NCBI GenBank assembly: GCA_035297265.1
Contig: DATGZH010000047.1
Coordinates: 1 to 36,311 of the forward strand
DNA length: 36,311 bases
Reading direction: 5' to 3'
Source of the DNA: DATGZH01 sp035297265
Lineage (GTDB): Bacteria > Actinomycetota > Acidimicrobiia > Acidimicrobiales > RAAP-2
A program made the position numbers and the translations under genes. Each line of letters starts with the position of its first letter. The first letter of the stretch is position 1. This document shows, piece by piece, positions 1 to 7,488 of this stretch. The notes under the pieces are model-generated. The model saw nothing but the letters and a program-made list of their open reading frames with translations. It had not been told where the DNA came from and ran no database searches.

Positions 1-462
1 GGCCGCCCCGTGGGCCTCGGGCTGTTCGAAGGCTCGCTCGTAGATGCCCTGCACCGACCGGGCGACGGCGATGGTGCCGGCAAAGGAGAGGAGCAGGCTC
101 ACGAGAATGGCGAGGCTGAACGAGACGCTCCGCGTGTGGAACAGCCCCTCGACGGCGCGAGCACCCTGCTTGTCGAGACCCAGGCGGTCCACGATGTCGT
201 CATCGACCTGGTGGCTGGCGTAGGAGCTCAGCAGGATGACGAGTGGGAGGACCGAGAGGAGGAGCGCCGCGCCGAAGAGGATGATCTCGTCGCCGAAGTC
301 GACCGAGCCCAACCGCCCGAAGAACTCCTGGACGGCGGACCCTTCGTAGCTCTGCCGCCACCGCCTCCTCCCGTGGTCGCTATCGGGAACGGGAGCTGCG
401 TCGACTGCCGCCTCTTGTGGCGCGAGGTCGTCTTCATCACCGGTGATGGGGCCCTGGCTCAT
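1..462 (-). CDS. YihY/BrkB family inner-membrane protein (C-terminus outside window)
   Basis: This frame stays open to the left edge, so only the N-terminal part of about 154 residues is present. It has a polar, acidic and proline-containing N-terminal tail. A motif of the type DFGDEIILFGAALLLSVLPL follows and forms the first membrane segment, then a linker with a GLDKQGARAVEGLF motif, then a second hydrophobic segment ending in RSVQGIYERAF. This order matches the first third of YihY/BrkB proteins, which are polytopic membrane proteins of uncertain function (no RNase activity should be assumed). I start at the ATG at 462 because a G-rich Shine-Dalgarno-like run lies about 8 bases upstream; an in-frame ATG at 471 is the alternative. 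The gene follows the PRC-barrel gene by 49 bases on the same strand, so the two may be co-transcribed. Confidence 0.75.
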   Translation of the reverse strand, partial: MSQGPITGDEDDLAPQEAAVDAAPVPDSDHGRRRWRQSYEGSAVQEFFGRLGSVDFGDEIILFGAALLLSVLPLVILLSSYASHQVDDDIVDRLGLDKQGARAVEGLFHTRSVSFSLAILVSLLLSFAGTIAVARSVQGIYERAFEQPEAHGAA

Positions 463-511
463 CTCGACCATCCCCCAGCCGAGTCGCTGGTGAGACCACG
501 GAAGGTCGGCG

Positions 512-871
512 TTATCGCTCCAGTTCCTTCCAGTGCTCCCGTCCGAAGAGCCGCCCGTACCAGGCGGTGAGGGAGTGACCCTCGTCGTGGGCCACATCGG
601 GATGGAGGACGAGATCCCCCTTGGGCTGGGGTAGCGACTCGATCTGGTCGTCGGTGATCGAGCAACGCACCTCGGTGGTCGTGATATCGGTGATCTGGTC
701 CCGGTCGACGAAGCGCAGCCCGTGGTGGGTCTTCACCGCTAGGCCGTCGAAGAGGTCGAGCTCGGGCACCTGCAGCACGTGCTCGACCTGACCGATCAGC
801 ATCCCGGTCGCCGTCACGACGGGCGTGCCCACCGCCAGCGCCTCGTACGAGATGGGTTCCCCATCGGCCAT
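512..871 (-). CDS. PRC-barrel domain protein
   Basis: The product has 119 residues. Residues 10-70 form a small beta-rich domain (GTPVVTATGMLIGQVEHV, then a LAVKTHHGLRFVDRDQI stretch) typical of the PRC-barrel, a fold shared by photosynthetic reaction centre subunit H and the RimM family. The C-terminal 40 residues are charged and end in YGRLFGREHWKELER, with no catalytic motif. The start is well fixed: GGAGGAG lies 5-6 bases upstream of the ATG. A TAGAGT -10-like hexamer about 37 bases upstream could be its promoter. The role is unknown; in actinobacteria such proteins are often linked to stress or membrane association. It precedes the YihY-like gene. Confidence 0.75.
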   Translation of the reverse strand: MADGEPISYEALAVGTPVVTATGMLIGQVEHVLQVPELDLFDGLAVKTHHGLRFVDRDQITDITTTEVRCSITDDQIESLPQPKGDLVLHPDVAHDEGHSLTAWYGRLFGREHWKELER

Positions 872-1265
872 GACGTCTCCTCCGGGCGCCGATGCTTCCG
901 ACGGGACTCTACTCAGGGAAGAGCGCGGTCGTCCGCCGCCTCCGCCGGGCCAACGGGAGGGAGGCGACGAGTCAGCGCGCGGCGATCGGACGGTCCTGCT
1001 TCGGCGAAGAGCTTCGTCGGACGCTGCGGCACCGACCTCGTGTCCGTGCCGGCCTCGTCCCCCCAGGTGTGAACGGAGTGGGGTGTGGGGTGTGGGACCC
1101 GGCCTGCTCGTCGACGACGGCGCAACCTGGCGAGGCGCCCGGTCGACGAGGTCGACCTCGACGCAAGCGAACCCGTCGATGGGTGGGACCCGGCCCGCTA
1201 CCATCGCCCCGGCGACACGGTGGCCGCCCGACCCGGCCCTGACGCCGAGGAGGGACCGAACGCCC
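872..1265. other. Divergent intergenic region between PRC-barrel and GH5 genes
   Basis: These 394 bases separate two divergent genes and hold no convincing coding sequence. On the minus strand a TAGAGT hexamer lies near 908-913, ahead of the PRC-barrel gene. On the plus strand there is a TACCAT -10 candidate at 1199-1204, which would give the GH5 gene a leader of about 55 bases. A perfect inverted repeat lies at 1141-1157. A short GTGTGGG repeat around 1080-1100 looks like simple GC-rich sequence. No good -35 element is visible for either promoter. Confidence 0.4.
1141..1157. promoter_or_regulatory. Inverted repeat, possible operator of the GH5 gene
   Basis: GGTCGAC and GTCGACC face each other across a GAG spacer, a perfect 7-bp-arm repeat. 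It lies about 40 bases upstream of the TACCAT -10 candidate at 1199-1204. That position suits an activator or repressor site, but GTCGAC is a common word in this GC-rich sequence, so the assignment is weak. Confidence 0.3.
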
Positions 1266-2945
1266 ATGACCAACGCCTGGCGGAGGACCCTCGGGGCCGG
1301 CGCAGCAGTGTTCGCATCGCTCATGCCGGCGGCGGTCGCTGGCGCCAGCTCGGTGCCGAGCGCGCCGACCGCTCAGCCCGTTCCCGAGCCGGCCACGCCG
1401 TACGTCTCCGGTCTGATCACGACACACGGACCTGTCGACTCGTCGTTCGTCGAGCCGTTCCTCTTCGATCCCGAGGGTCGCGTCGTCCTGCTGCACGGCG
1501 TGAACGCGGTCTACAAGCGTCCCCCCTACGAGGTCTACGTCGACCCAGGCAAGCCATGGAACTTCGACGCCACCGACGCGTCCGAGATCGCCCGTCTCGG
1601 CTTCAACGTGGTCCGGCTCGGGATCCTGTGGGAGGGCATCGAGCCGGGGACGGCCGCGCCCGACGACCCCGCCATTTGCTCCAAGGGCTCACCACAGGAC
1701 CCCGGGCAGTGGAACCAGGCGGTAGCCGATCGATACCTCTCTAGGGTGGCCGAGGTCGTCAACCTCCTCGGGCAGTACCACGTCTACACGCTCCTCGACA
1801 TGCACCAGGACGTGTACTCCCACATCTTCCGCGGTGAGGGAGCCCCGGCCTGGGCGGTCTGCACCAACGGCATTCGGCCGGTGCCGCTCCCGGGCCGCTG
1901 GTCGAACAATTACGCCGACCCCGCGCTCGACGCTGCCTTCGCCAACTTCTGGACGAACGACGTCGTGGGCGACCTCCAGGGCGAGTACGACCGGGCCTGG
2001 GGGGCCGTCGCCGCCTACTTCGCCGGCAACCCGTGGGTCGTGGGCTACGACCCGATCAACGAGCCCTTCACGACGGCCCTCGCCCCGGCCCCCACGGCCT
2101 CGATCGACGAAGAGCTCGAGTGCTTCTACACCGGCTCGGCCCACCCGGGGACCATCGACGGGAAGCCGGCCGTCTGTCCGCCCACCGACCCGGCCGAGGG
2201 AGTGGTCCCGACGATCCTGGCCGCCGACCCCCACCACCTCATCTTTCGGGAACCCACGATCTACGCCAGCCACGGGCTGCCGAACTACGTCGGGGCCATG
2301 GACTACCCGAACCTCGTGCTCAACTTCCACGACTACTGCTCCTTCCGGAGCGGGGTGACGGGCAACCCCTACAACCTGTCGGCCTGTCTCAACCAGGAGG
2401 ATCGGACCTTCCTCGTCCGCACTTCCGAGCGGGGCAACCTGGTGTCGGCGACCCAGCCCCACGGGCTGCCGCTCTTCATGAGCGAGTTCGGGGCGACCGA
2501 GAGCCCGCTGCTCGTCGACGGCGTGGTCCGCACGGCGAGCGAGGCCCTCATCGGCTGGATGTACTGGTCGTGGAAGTACTACGACGACCCCACCGGGAGC
2601 TCGGGCGAGGCGCTCGTGGACGGCCGGGGGCACCTGCGGTCGACGGCCAAGGCCCTCGCCCAGACCTACCCCCAAGCCGTCGCCGGGTCGCCCCAGCTCG
2701 TCAACTTCGACCCCACGAGCGGGGACTTCTACCTGAACTACACGGCCAACCCGCAGATCACCGCACCCACCCTCGTCTGGGTGTCGAAGCACTACTACTA
2801 CCCCCACGGCTACTGCGCGACCACCTCGGCCGGCACCATCCTGTCGCCGACCGACGCACTGGTCCTCGAGGTGGAGAACCCTTCGACGGCCGTCCCGGTG
2901 GTCGTGACCATCACGCCGGGCAAGTGCGGGCGCCCGAAGAAGTGA
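1266..2945 (+). CDS. Secreted GH5 endoglycosylceramidase-like glycosidase
   Basis: The 559-residue product begins with a Sec-type signal peptide (Arg at 6-7, hydrophobic 9-20, AGA-type cleavage region near 25-28). The catalytic GH5 barrel spans about 45-470. It contains the HGVN motif (77-80), RLGILWEGIEPG (117-128), LLDMHQD (176-182), an INEPF motif with the presumed acid/base Glu266, and MSEFG with the presumed nucleophile Glu407. The C-terminal 85 residues (FDPTSGDFYLNY onward) match the beta-sandwich that follows the barrel in endoglycoceramidases, enzymes that release the intact glycan from glycosphingolipids. Both catalytic glutamates are present, so activity is likely, but the real substrate could be another glycolipid or beta-glycoside. 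The ATG is preceded by GAGGAGGG about 10 bases away. In-frame sequence upstream of it lacks coding character. Confidence 0.85.
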   Translation: MTNAWRRTLGAGAAVFASLMPAAVAGASSVPSAPTAQPVPEPATPYVSGLITTHGPVDSSFVEPFLFDPEGRVVLLHGVNAVYKRPPYEVYVDPGKPWNFDATDASEIARLGFNVVRLGILWEGIEPGTAAPDDPAICSKGSPQDPGQWNQAVADRYLSRVAEVVNLLGQYHVYTLLDMHQDVYSHIFRGEGAPAWAVCTNGIRPVPLPGRWSNNYADPALDAAFANFWTNDVVGDLQGEYDRAWGAVAAYFAGNPWVVGYDPINEPFTTALAPAPTASIDEELECFYTGSAHPGTIDGKPAVCPPTDPAEGVVPTILAADPHHLIFREPTIYASHGLPNYVGAMDYPNLVLNFHDYCSFRSGVTGNPYNLSACLNQEDRTFLVRTSERGNLVSATQPHGLPLFMSEFGATESPLLVDGVVRTASEALIGWMYWSWKYYDDPTGSSGEALVDGRGHLRSTAKALAQTYPQAVAGSPQLVNFDPTSGDFYLNYTANPQITAPTLVWVSKHYYYPHGYCATTSAGTILSPTDALVLEVENPSTAVPVVVTITPGKCGRPKK

Positions 2946-3011
2946 CCCGGCGGGCCGACTAGAACTGCGCTGACAGCGTCGGTCGACCGACCGGGACAGG
3001 AGGAGCGGACC

Positions 3012-3479
3012 ATGGCACGGCTCGAAGCGGGGAAGAAGGCCCCGGCCTTCACGCTGCCCGACCAGGACGAAGAGAAGGTCTCGCTGAAGGACTTCGCCGG
3101 TGCCCCGGTGGTCGTCTACTTCTACCCGGCCGACGACACGCCCGGCTGCACCAAGGAGGCCTGCCAGTTCAACGACAACCTGCGGGCCTTCAGCCGGGCC
3201 GGGGTGGCTGTGGTCGGCATCTCCCCGGACGGGGCGGAGAAGCACCGCAAGTTCCGGAGCAAGTACGGCCTCAAGTTCCCGCTGCTCTCCGACCCCACCC
3301 ACAAGGTGATGGAGGCCTACGGCGCCTGGGGCGAGAAGACCATGTACGGCAAGAAGACCGTCGGCGTCATCCGCTCGACCTTCCTCGTGAACGCGAAGGG
3401 CGTCATCCAGCGGGCCTGGTACAACGTGCGGGCCGACGGCCACGCCGACAAGGTCCTCGAGGAGCTGACGGCGGCCTGA
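3012..3479 (+). CDS. bcp: Thioredoxin-dependent thiol peroxidase (Bcp/PrxQ family)
   Basis: This 155-residue peroxiredoxin reduces hydrogen peroxide and organic hydroperoxides in the cytoplasm with electrons from thioredoxin. The active site is in YPADDTPGCTKEACQF: Cys46 is the peroxidatic cysteine, and Cys51, five residues later, is the resolving cysteine of the atypical 2-Cys Bcp type. Pro39, Thr43 and the TPGCT context are conserved. The length equals the family norm. The start has an ideal AGGAGG about 7 bases upstream. It lies 66 bases after the GH5 gene with the same orientation and ends against the convergent glycosylase gene. Confidence 0.95.
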   Translation: MARLEAGKKAPAFTLPDQDEEKVSLKDFAGAPVVVYFYPADDTPGCTKEACQFNDNLRAFSRAGVAVVGISPDGAEKHRKFRSKYGLKFPLLSDPTHKVMEAYGAWGEKTMYGKKTVGVIRSTFLVNAKGVIQRAWYNVRADGHADKVLEELTAA

Positions 3480-3483
3480 CGCC

Positions 3484-3500
3484 GGTCACCTTTGGTGACC
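3484..3500. terminator. Perfect hairpin at convergent gene ends
   Basis: GGTCACC-TTT-GGTGACC forms a perfect 7-bp stem with a 3-base loop in the gap between the convergent bcp and fpg-like genes; it overlaps the glycosylase stop codon. It has no T-tract. It could work as a bidirectional terminator, but the evidence is only its position and symmetry. Confidence 0.4.
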
Positions 3501-4274
3501 TGGGCACCAGAAGGTGGTGCGGCCCCCGACCACGGTCCGCACGAGCTCGGTGCCGTCGCGGGGGCAGTGCCCGCCCGGATGGCGCTCGTCCATCAGGTCA
3601 CCCATGTGCGACCCGCCCCGTTCGGTCAGCTCGGCCAGGGTGCGCTGCATGACCCGGTGCAGACGGCGTTCTTCGGTCCGGTCGAGGCTGGCGCACGGCC
3701 GGTCGGGCGCCAGGTCCGCCCGCCAGAGGATCTCGTCGGCCAGCAGGTTGCCCACGCCGGCCAGCTTCGACTGGTCGAGCAGTCGGGCCTTGAGTGCCGG
3801 TCCCGGGCCGGCACGCACGGCGAGGGCCGTCCGCAGATCGCCCTCGGTGAGCGACAGCACGTCGGGCCCGAGGCGACTCTCGTCCGGGTCGAGCTGGACC
3901 CTCCCGAACCGCCGGGGGTCGTGGAGCGAGAGCTGGCCGCCGTCGGCGAAGTAGAGCCGGAAGCGGATCCACTGCTCGCCGATCTCGGCCGGGGCGTAGA
4001 TCAGCCGGTCGATGGCCAGCTCCTCGTCGACGAGGAGCCCACCGGTCATGCCGAAACGCAGGCCCAGGCTGACTCCGGGCTGGTCGAGGAGCAGCAGCTT
4101 GCCGTGTCGCCGGGCCCGCTCGAAGGGCACCCCGACGAGCGCTCGTCGGAGACCTGCTTGGGTGGTGGGGTCGGCGAGGCAGTGGGGGTCGGGTACCACG
4201 ACCTTGGCCACGGGCCGGCCGACCACACCCTCGGCCAGCTCCCGGTAGCGCTCCACCTCCAGCACCTCGGGCAC
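3486..4274 (-). CDS. Fpg/Nei family DNA glycosylase/AP lyase
   Basis: The 262-residue protein excises oxidised bases and cuts the abasic site. I place the start at the GTG at 4274 because it gives the family N-terminus (Val/Met)-Pro-Glu; the Pro, exposed after Met removal, is the catalytic nucleophile and Glu3 is the general acid. A TACGTT -10 element lies 6 bases before this GTG, which supports a leaderless start. The N-terminal domain includes GKLLLL with the conserved Lys and FGMTGGLLV. The helix-two-turn-helix region contains SKLAGVGNLLADEILWRA, with the conserved Asn. The C-terminal zinc finger is unusual: CPRDG ... FWCPGHQR gives Cys, Asp, Cys and His where most members have four Cys. 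I cannot choose between Fpg-type and Nei-type specificity. Confidence 0.9.
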   Translation of the reverse strand: MPEVLEVERYRELAEGVVGRPVAKVVVPDPHCLADPTTQAGLRRALVGVPFERARRHGKLLLLDQPGVSLGLRFGMTGGLLVDEELAIDRLIYAPAEIGEQWIRFRLYFADGGQLSLHDPRRFGRVQLDPDESRLGPDVLSLTEGDLRTALAVRAGPGPALKARLLDQSKLAGVGNLLADEILWRADLAPDRPCASLDRTEERRLHRVMQRTLAELTERGGSHMGDLMDERHPGGHCPRDGTELVRTVVGGRTTFWCPGHQR

Positions 4275-4280
4275 GGTGGC

Positions 4281-4286
4281 AACGTA
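4281..4286 (-). promoter_or_regulatory. -10 element for leaderless fpg-like transcript
   Basis: On the minus strand the hexamer reads TACGTT (TANNNT) and lies 6 bases before the GTG at 4274, so transcription would start at or next to the start codon. There is no Shine-Dalgarno sequence in this space and no clear -35 element. Confidence 0.45.
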
Positions 4287-4341
4287 ATGGCCGCGCGCTG
4301 ACACCGCGTCCGGCGTTCGGCCCGCCCGTCGGGCCACCCAT

Positions 4342-4347
4342 TAGGGT
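4342..4347 (+). promoter_or_regulatory. -10 element for leaderless FrhB-like transcript
   Basis: TAGGGT lies exactly 7 bases before the GTG at 4355. No ribosome binding site precedes that GTG, which fits a leaderless mRNA. The nearer in-frame GTG at 4346 overlaps the hexamer and is therefore a poor start. Confidence 0.5.
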
Positions 4348-4354
4348 GACCGAC

Positions 4355-5494
4355 GTGCCTCCCGAGAAGCCGCAATGGGCCGAGCTGTTCACCGAAGTCG
4401 TCACGTCCGGACTGTGCACGGGCTGCGCCGCCTGCGTGGTGGCCTGCCCCTACGACGTCTTGGGCTACGAGGACAAGGACGGGATCTACCGGCCGTTCCA
4501 CGTGCCCGAAGAGGGCGGTCCGGACAACTGCACGCACGGGATCAAGGGCTGCACCCTCTGCACCCGGGCCTGCCCGCGCTTTCGCAACTGGGAGACCGAG
4601 ATCGACACCTACCTCTTCGGCCGGGAGCGCACCGAGAAAGAGGTGGCCGGCGTGGCCACCGAGACGGTGCTCGCCCGGGCGACGGACCCCGAGGTGCACG
4701 AGACGGGCCAGGACGGCGGTCTCGTCTCCGCCCTCCTGATCTACGCCCTCGAGCACGACATCATCGACGCCGCGCTCGTTTCCGCCCTCGAGGGCGACGG
4801 CACGACCTGGAAGGCCATCCCGGCGGTCGCCCGCAACCGGGCCGACGTCCTCGCCACCGCCGGGTCCCGCTACACCTACTCGGCCAACCCTCTGGCCTAC
4901 GCCGAGGCCATCGAGGGCGGCGCCGAGCGGCTTGCCCTCGTCGGCATGGGCTGCCAGGCCTCGGCCCCGCCGGTCATGCAGGCCCGCAAGGCCGGCAAGG
5001 TCGCCCGGCGCTTCGCCCTGTCCATCGGCCTCATGTGCTCGAAGACCTTCGACGACGCCATCTTCAGCGAGTACTTCGAGGGCCGCTACGGCCTCCCGCG
5101 GGAGAACATCGTCAAGATGAACATCAAGGGCGTCTTCCAGGTGTGGATGCGCGACGGCGCCTACCACGAGCTCCCGCTGAAGGACGCCCACGAGTGGACC
5201 CGTGAAGGCTGCCTGAACTGCCCGGACTTCGCGGCCGAGCACGCCGACATCTCGACCGGGGGCATCGGAGCGTTCAACGACTGGACGCTCACCCTCGTGC
5301 GCACCGAGAAGGGCAAGGAGGTCATGGATGCGATGGTGGCCGACGGCGCCGTCGAGCTGCGCTCCATCGACGAGGACCCCGGCGCCGTGAAGCTCATGAA
5401 CCGGCTCAGCCGGGTGAGCCGTAAGCGCTGGCCCGCCACGGCGGTGCCGATGCCCGGCCGACTGCCGGCCCCGGCGGCCGAGCCGGCCGGCTGA
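4355..5494 (+). CDS. Coenzyme F420 hydrogenase/dehydrogenase beta-subunit (FrhB-like) family protein
   Basis: The 379-residue protein carries two [4Fe-4S] ferredoxin-type motifs near the N-terminus: Cys21-x2-Cys24-x2-Cys27-x3-Cys31-Pro, and Cys59 followed by Cys66-x2-Cys69-x3-Cys73-Pro. The FrhB N-terminal and C-terminal domains follow. Diagnostic segments are ETGQDGGLVSALL, ATAGSRYTYSANP, a GMGCQASAP loop, GLMCSKTF and the CLNCPDF motif with further conserved cysteines. Such proteins bind FAD and exchange hydride with F420, serving hydrogenases, sulfite reductases or vinyl reductases. No partner subunit is adjacent, so it may act alone as an F420-linked oxidoreductase. The start is taken from the leaderless promoter geometry; GTG 4346 would add three residues. 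Confidence 0.85.
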   Translation: MPPEKPQWAELFTEVVTSGLCTGCAACVVACPYDVLGYEDKDGIYRPFHVPEEGGPDNCTHGIKGCTLCTRACPRFRNWETEIDTYLFGRERTEKEVAGVATETVLARATDPEVHETGQDGGLVSALLIYALEHDIIDAALVSALEGDGTTWKAIPAVARNRADVLATAGSRYTYSANPLAYAEAIEGGAERLALVGMGCQASAPPVMQARKAGKVARRFALSIGLMCSKTFDDAIFSEYFEGRYGLPRENIVKMNIKGVFQVWMRDGAYHELPLKDAHEWTREGCLNCPDFAAEHADISTGGIGAFNDWTLTLVRTEKGKEVMDAMVADGAVELRSIDEDPGAVKLMNRLSRVSRKRWPATAVPMPGRLPAPAAEPAG

Positions 5495-5540
5495 CGCTTA
5501 GCGACCATCACCACGGTGCTGACTCGCTGACGCGGCATGG

Positions 5541-6227
5541 TTAGCCGGCCGCCAGGATCCGGGCCCGCTCGAACACCGCGTCGAACATCGGCTCGGTCAG
5601 CGTGCCCGTGAAGGTGTTCTGCTGGCTCGGGTGGTAGGAGCAGAGGAGGACGCGGCCGTCAGGGAGCTCGTGCTCGGCCAAGTGGGCGAAGTGCGGCCGG
5701 GGCCGCAGCCCGTAGAGCGAGGCGAGGACGTTCGTGGCGAACTGGCCGAGGGCCACGAGCACGACCAGGTGCTCGAGTAGCTCGAGCTCGCGCCGGAGGT
5801 AGGGGAGGCAGTTGTCGCGCTCTTCGGGCGTGGGCTTGTTGCCCGGCGGGGCACAGCGCACCGCGGCGCTCACCCAGGCGCCCTTCAACTCGAGGCCGTC
5901 GTCGCGCGACACGCTCTCGGGCTGGTTGGCGTAGCCCGCCCGGAAGAGGGCCCGGTAGAGCCAGTCCCCGGAGCGATCCCCGGTGAACACCCGCCCGGTC
6001 CGGTTCCCGCCGTGGGCCGCTGGCGCCAGGCCCACCACGGCCAGCTCGGCCGTCGGGTCGCCGAAGCCCGGCACCGGCCGGGCCCAGTAGGTCTCGCCGG
6101 CGAAGGCCGCCCGGGGTGCGGCCGCCACATCCTCCCGCCAGGCCACGAGGCGCGGGCATCGTCGGCACATGGTGATCTCGACCTCCAGCCGGTCGAGCGA
6201 TCGGCGCGACTCGGCGGGGGGGCCCAC
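5541..6227 (-). CDS. udgB: Family 5 (UdgB-type) uracil-DNA glycosylase
   Basis: This 228-residue enzyme removes uracil and other deaminated bases from DNA. Motif 1 is GLAPAAHGGNRTGRVF, the family 5 form that lacks the usual polar catalytic residue of family 1. The second motif is SYHPSQQN. Four cysteines suit the [4Fe-4S] cluster of families 4 and 5: Cys21 and Cys24 in CRRCPRLV, then one in AAVRCAPP and one in RDNCLPY. The GTG start at 6227 is supported by a TAGGCT -10 element 8 bases upstream. The gene diverges from the TIGR03848 gene; only 26 bases separate the two starts. Its 3' end faces the FrhB-like gene across 46 bases. Confidence 0.9.
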   Translation of the reverse strand: MGPPAESRRSLDRLEVEITMCRRCPRLVAWREDVAAAPRAAFAGETYWARPVPGFGDPTAELAVVGLAPAAHGGNRTGRVFTGDRSGDWLYRALFRAGYANQPESVSRDDGLELKGAWVSAAVRCAPPGNKPTPEERDNCLPYLRRELELLEHLVVLVALGQFATNVLASLYGLRPRPHFAHLAEHELPDGRVLLCSYHPSQQNTFTGTLTEPMFDAVFERARILAAG

Positions 6228-6235
6228 GGGTGGTC

Positions 6236-6245
6236 AGCCTACGAT
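6236..6245. promoter_or_regulatory. Overlapping divergent -10 elements (udgB / TIGR03848 operon)
   Basis: The decamer AGCCTACGAT contains TACGAT on the plus strand (6240-6245) and TAGGCT on the minus strand (6241-6236). The two hexamers share the central TA. Each lies 8 bases from its own GTG (6254 plus, 6227 minus). Both genes would then be leaderless and would compete for RNA polymerase at the same bases. Confidence 0.5.
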
Positions 6246-6253
6246 GAGCTGTA

Positions 6254-6979
6254 GTGCCACCTTCCCGGAGGTCTCCGTCCCGCCGCGCCCCTACCCGACC
6301 GGGTCCGACCCGCACCGCGGCGGCGCGCCGTCCGCGCCGGGCGGCCCGAACCGCCGCCCCGACACTCGTCCTCATGGTGCGCCACGGGAAGACCCCGACC
6401 ACCGGCAAGCGCCTTCCCGGCCGGGCCGCGGGCCTGCACCTCTCCGACGAGGGCCTGGCCCAGGCCGAGGCGGTGGCCGAGCGCATCGTCGCGCTCAAGC
6501 GGGCGCCGGTGGCGGTCTACGCCTCGCCCCTCGAACGCACGAGGGAGACGGCCGCCCCCATCGCCCGGGCCCTCGGGTTGCGGGTACGCACCGAGCCGGG
6601 GCTGATCGAGGTCGACGTGGGCCGTTGGACCGAGGCCAGCCTGCGCCGGGTGACGAAGACCGCCGAGTGGGCCGGCGTCCACCGCTGGCCGGCCGGGTTC
6701 CGCTTCCCCGGCGGCGAGAGCTTCGCCGAGATGGCGACGCGCACGAACGAGGCCCTCTTTCGCCTCGTGGACGCCCACCCCGGCGAAACGGTGGTCGCCG
6801 TGTCCCACGCCGACCCGATCAAGGTGGCGGTGGCGAGCGCGGCGGGCGTGCCGCTGGACCTGTTCCAGCGGATGGTCGTCTCGCCCTGCTCGGTCTCGGC
6901 CGTCCTCTACTCGGCCGGCGGGCCGCTGGTCCTCTGCGTGAACTCGACGGCGTCGCTCGGGGAGCTGGCCCCCTCGTGA
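6254..6979 (+). CDS. Histidine phosphatase family protein, MSMEG_4193/TIGR03848 type
   Basis: The 241-residue product has the phosphoglycerate-mutase fold. The phosphohistidine motif is MVRHGKT (His44 from this start), followed by YASPLERTRETA, a FPGGES motif and VAVSHADPIK with the second catalytic His. The family is a conserved actinobacterial set annotated as probable phosphomutase or phosphatase with unknown substrate. The first 36 residues are Arg/Pro-rich and not part of the fold. They are kept because the GTG at 6254 lies 8 bases after a TACGAT -10; a start near the ATG at 6374 would remove the first beta strand. The stop overlaps the DUF3090 start by 4 bases (GTGA), indicating translational coupling. 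Confidence 0.85.
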   Translation: MPPSRRSPSRRAPTRPGPTRTAAARRPRRAARTAAPTLVLMVRHGKTPTTGKRLPGRAAGLHLSDEGLAQAEAVAERIVALKRAPVAVYASPLERTRETAAPIARALGLRVRTEPGLIEVDVGRWTEASLRRVTKTAEWAGVHRWPAGFRFPGGESFAEMATRTNEALFRLVDAHPGETVVAVSHADPIKVAVASAAGVPLDLFQRMVVSPCSVSAVLYSAGGPLVLCVNSTASLGELAPS

Positions 6980-7488
6980 GCGATGAGGAGATGACGAGCC
7001 CCGATCTGTTCTCGGTCGCCGCGGTCGGTCCCGTCGGCAGCCGGCTCTTCCTCCTCCACTGCCGCCAGGGCTCCACGGTGCTCACGGTCAAGGTGGAGAA
7101 GCAACAGGTGGCGGTTCTGGCCGGCTATCTCGGGCGCATCGTGCGCGAGCTCGGGCGCACCGAGGCACTGCCCGAGGACCTCGACTTCGATGAGAGCCTC
7201 GAGCCGGACTGGGTGGTCGGCACGATCGGCGTCTCCTACGACGAGGACACCGACCGGATCGTGGTGATCGTCGAGGAGACGACGGGCGACGACGAGGACG
7301 AGGACGAGGACGAGGAGGGCCGGGTGGCGAGCATCGCCGTCACCCGGGAGCAGGCGGCCGCCTTCGCCGTGCGGGCCACGCTCCTCGTCGAGGCCGGCCG
7401 ACCCCCCTGTCCCCTCTGCGGGCTGCCGCTCGACCCCTCGGGCCACGACTGCCCCCGCACGAACGGCCACCGGCCGCCCGTCACGTGA
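6976..7488 (+). CDS. DUF3090 (TIGR03847) family protein
   Basis: The 170-residue protein is the middle member of a conserved actinobacterial trio. The body (SRLFLLHCRQGSTVLTVKVEK, then PDWVVGTIGVSYDE) is a beta-rich domain without known enzymatic motifs. A poly-acidic loop of Asp and Glu occupies 105-114. The C-terminus has CPLCGLPLDPSGHDCPR, where Cys145, Cys148, His157 and Cys159 could bind zinc. The GTG at 6976 overlaps the previous stop; an ATG at 6991 is possible but lies directly on a GAGGAG run. Its own stop overlaps the next start by 4 bases. Function is unknown; the context suggests a partner of the phosphatase and kinase-like neighbours. Confidence 0.85.
   Translation: MSDEEMTSPDLFSVAAVGPVGSRLFLLHCRQGSTVLTVKVEKQQVAVLAGYLGRIVRELGRTEALPEDLDFDESLEPDWVVGTIGVSYDEDTDRIVVIVEETTGDDEDEDEDEEGRVASIAVTREQAAAFAVRATLLVEAGRPPCPLCGLPLDPSGHDCPRTNGHRPPVT

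Noticed and set aside
825..1265. In-frame extension upstream of the GH5 signal peptide
   Set aside because: It is Arg/Pro-rich without family character, whereas the ATG at 1266 starts a normal signal peptide and has a ribosome binding site.
1689..3443. Long minus-strand open frame opposite the GH5 and bcp genes
   Set aside because: It is the antisense of strongly supported genes, with Gly/Val/Arg-rich composition typical of high-GC shadow frames.
5486..5549. GCCGGCT ... AGCCGGC inverted repeat spanning the FrhB-like/udgB convergent gap
   Set aside because: The 50-base separation and GC-rich arms make a specific terminator doubtful; kept out of the feature list.
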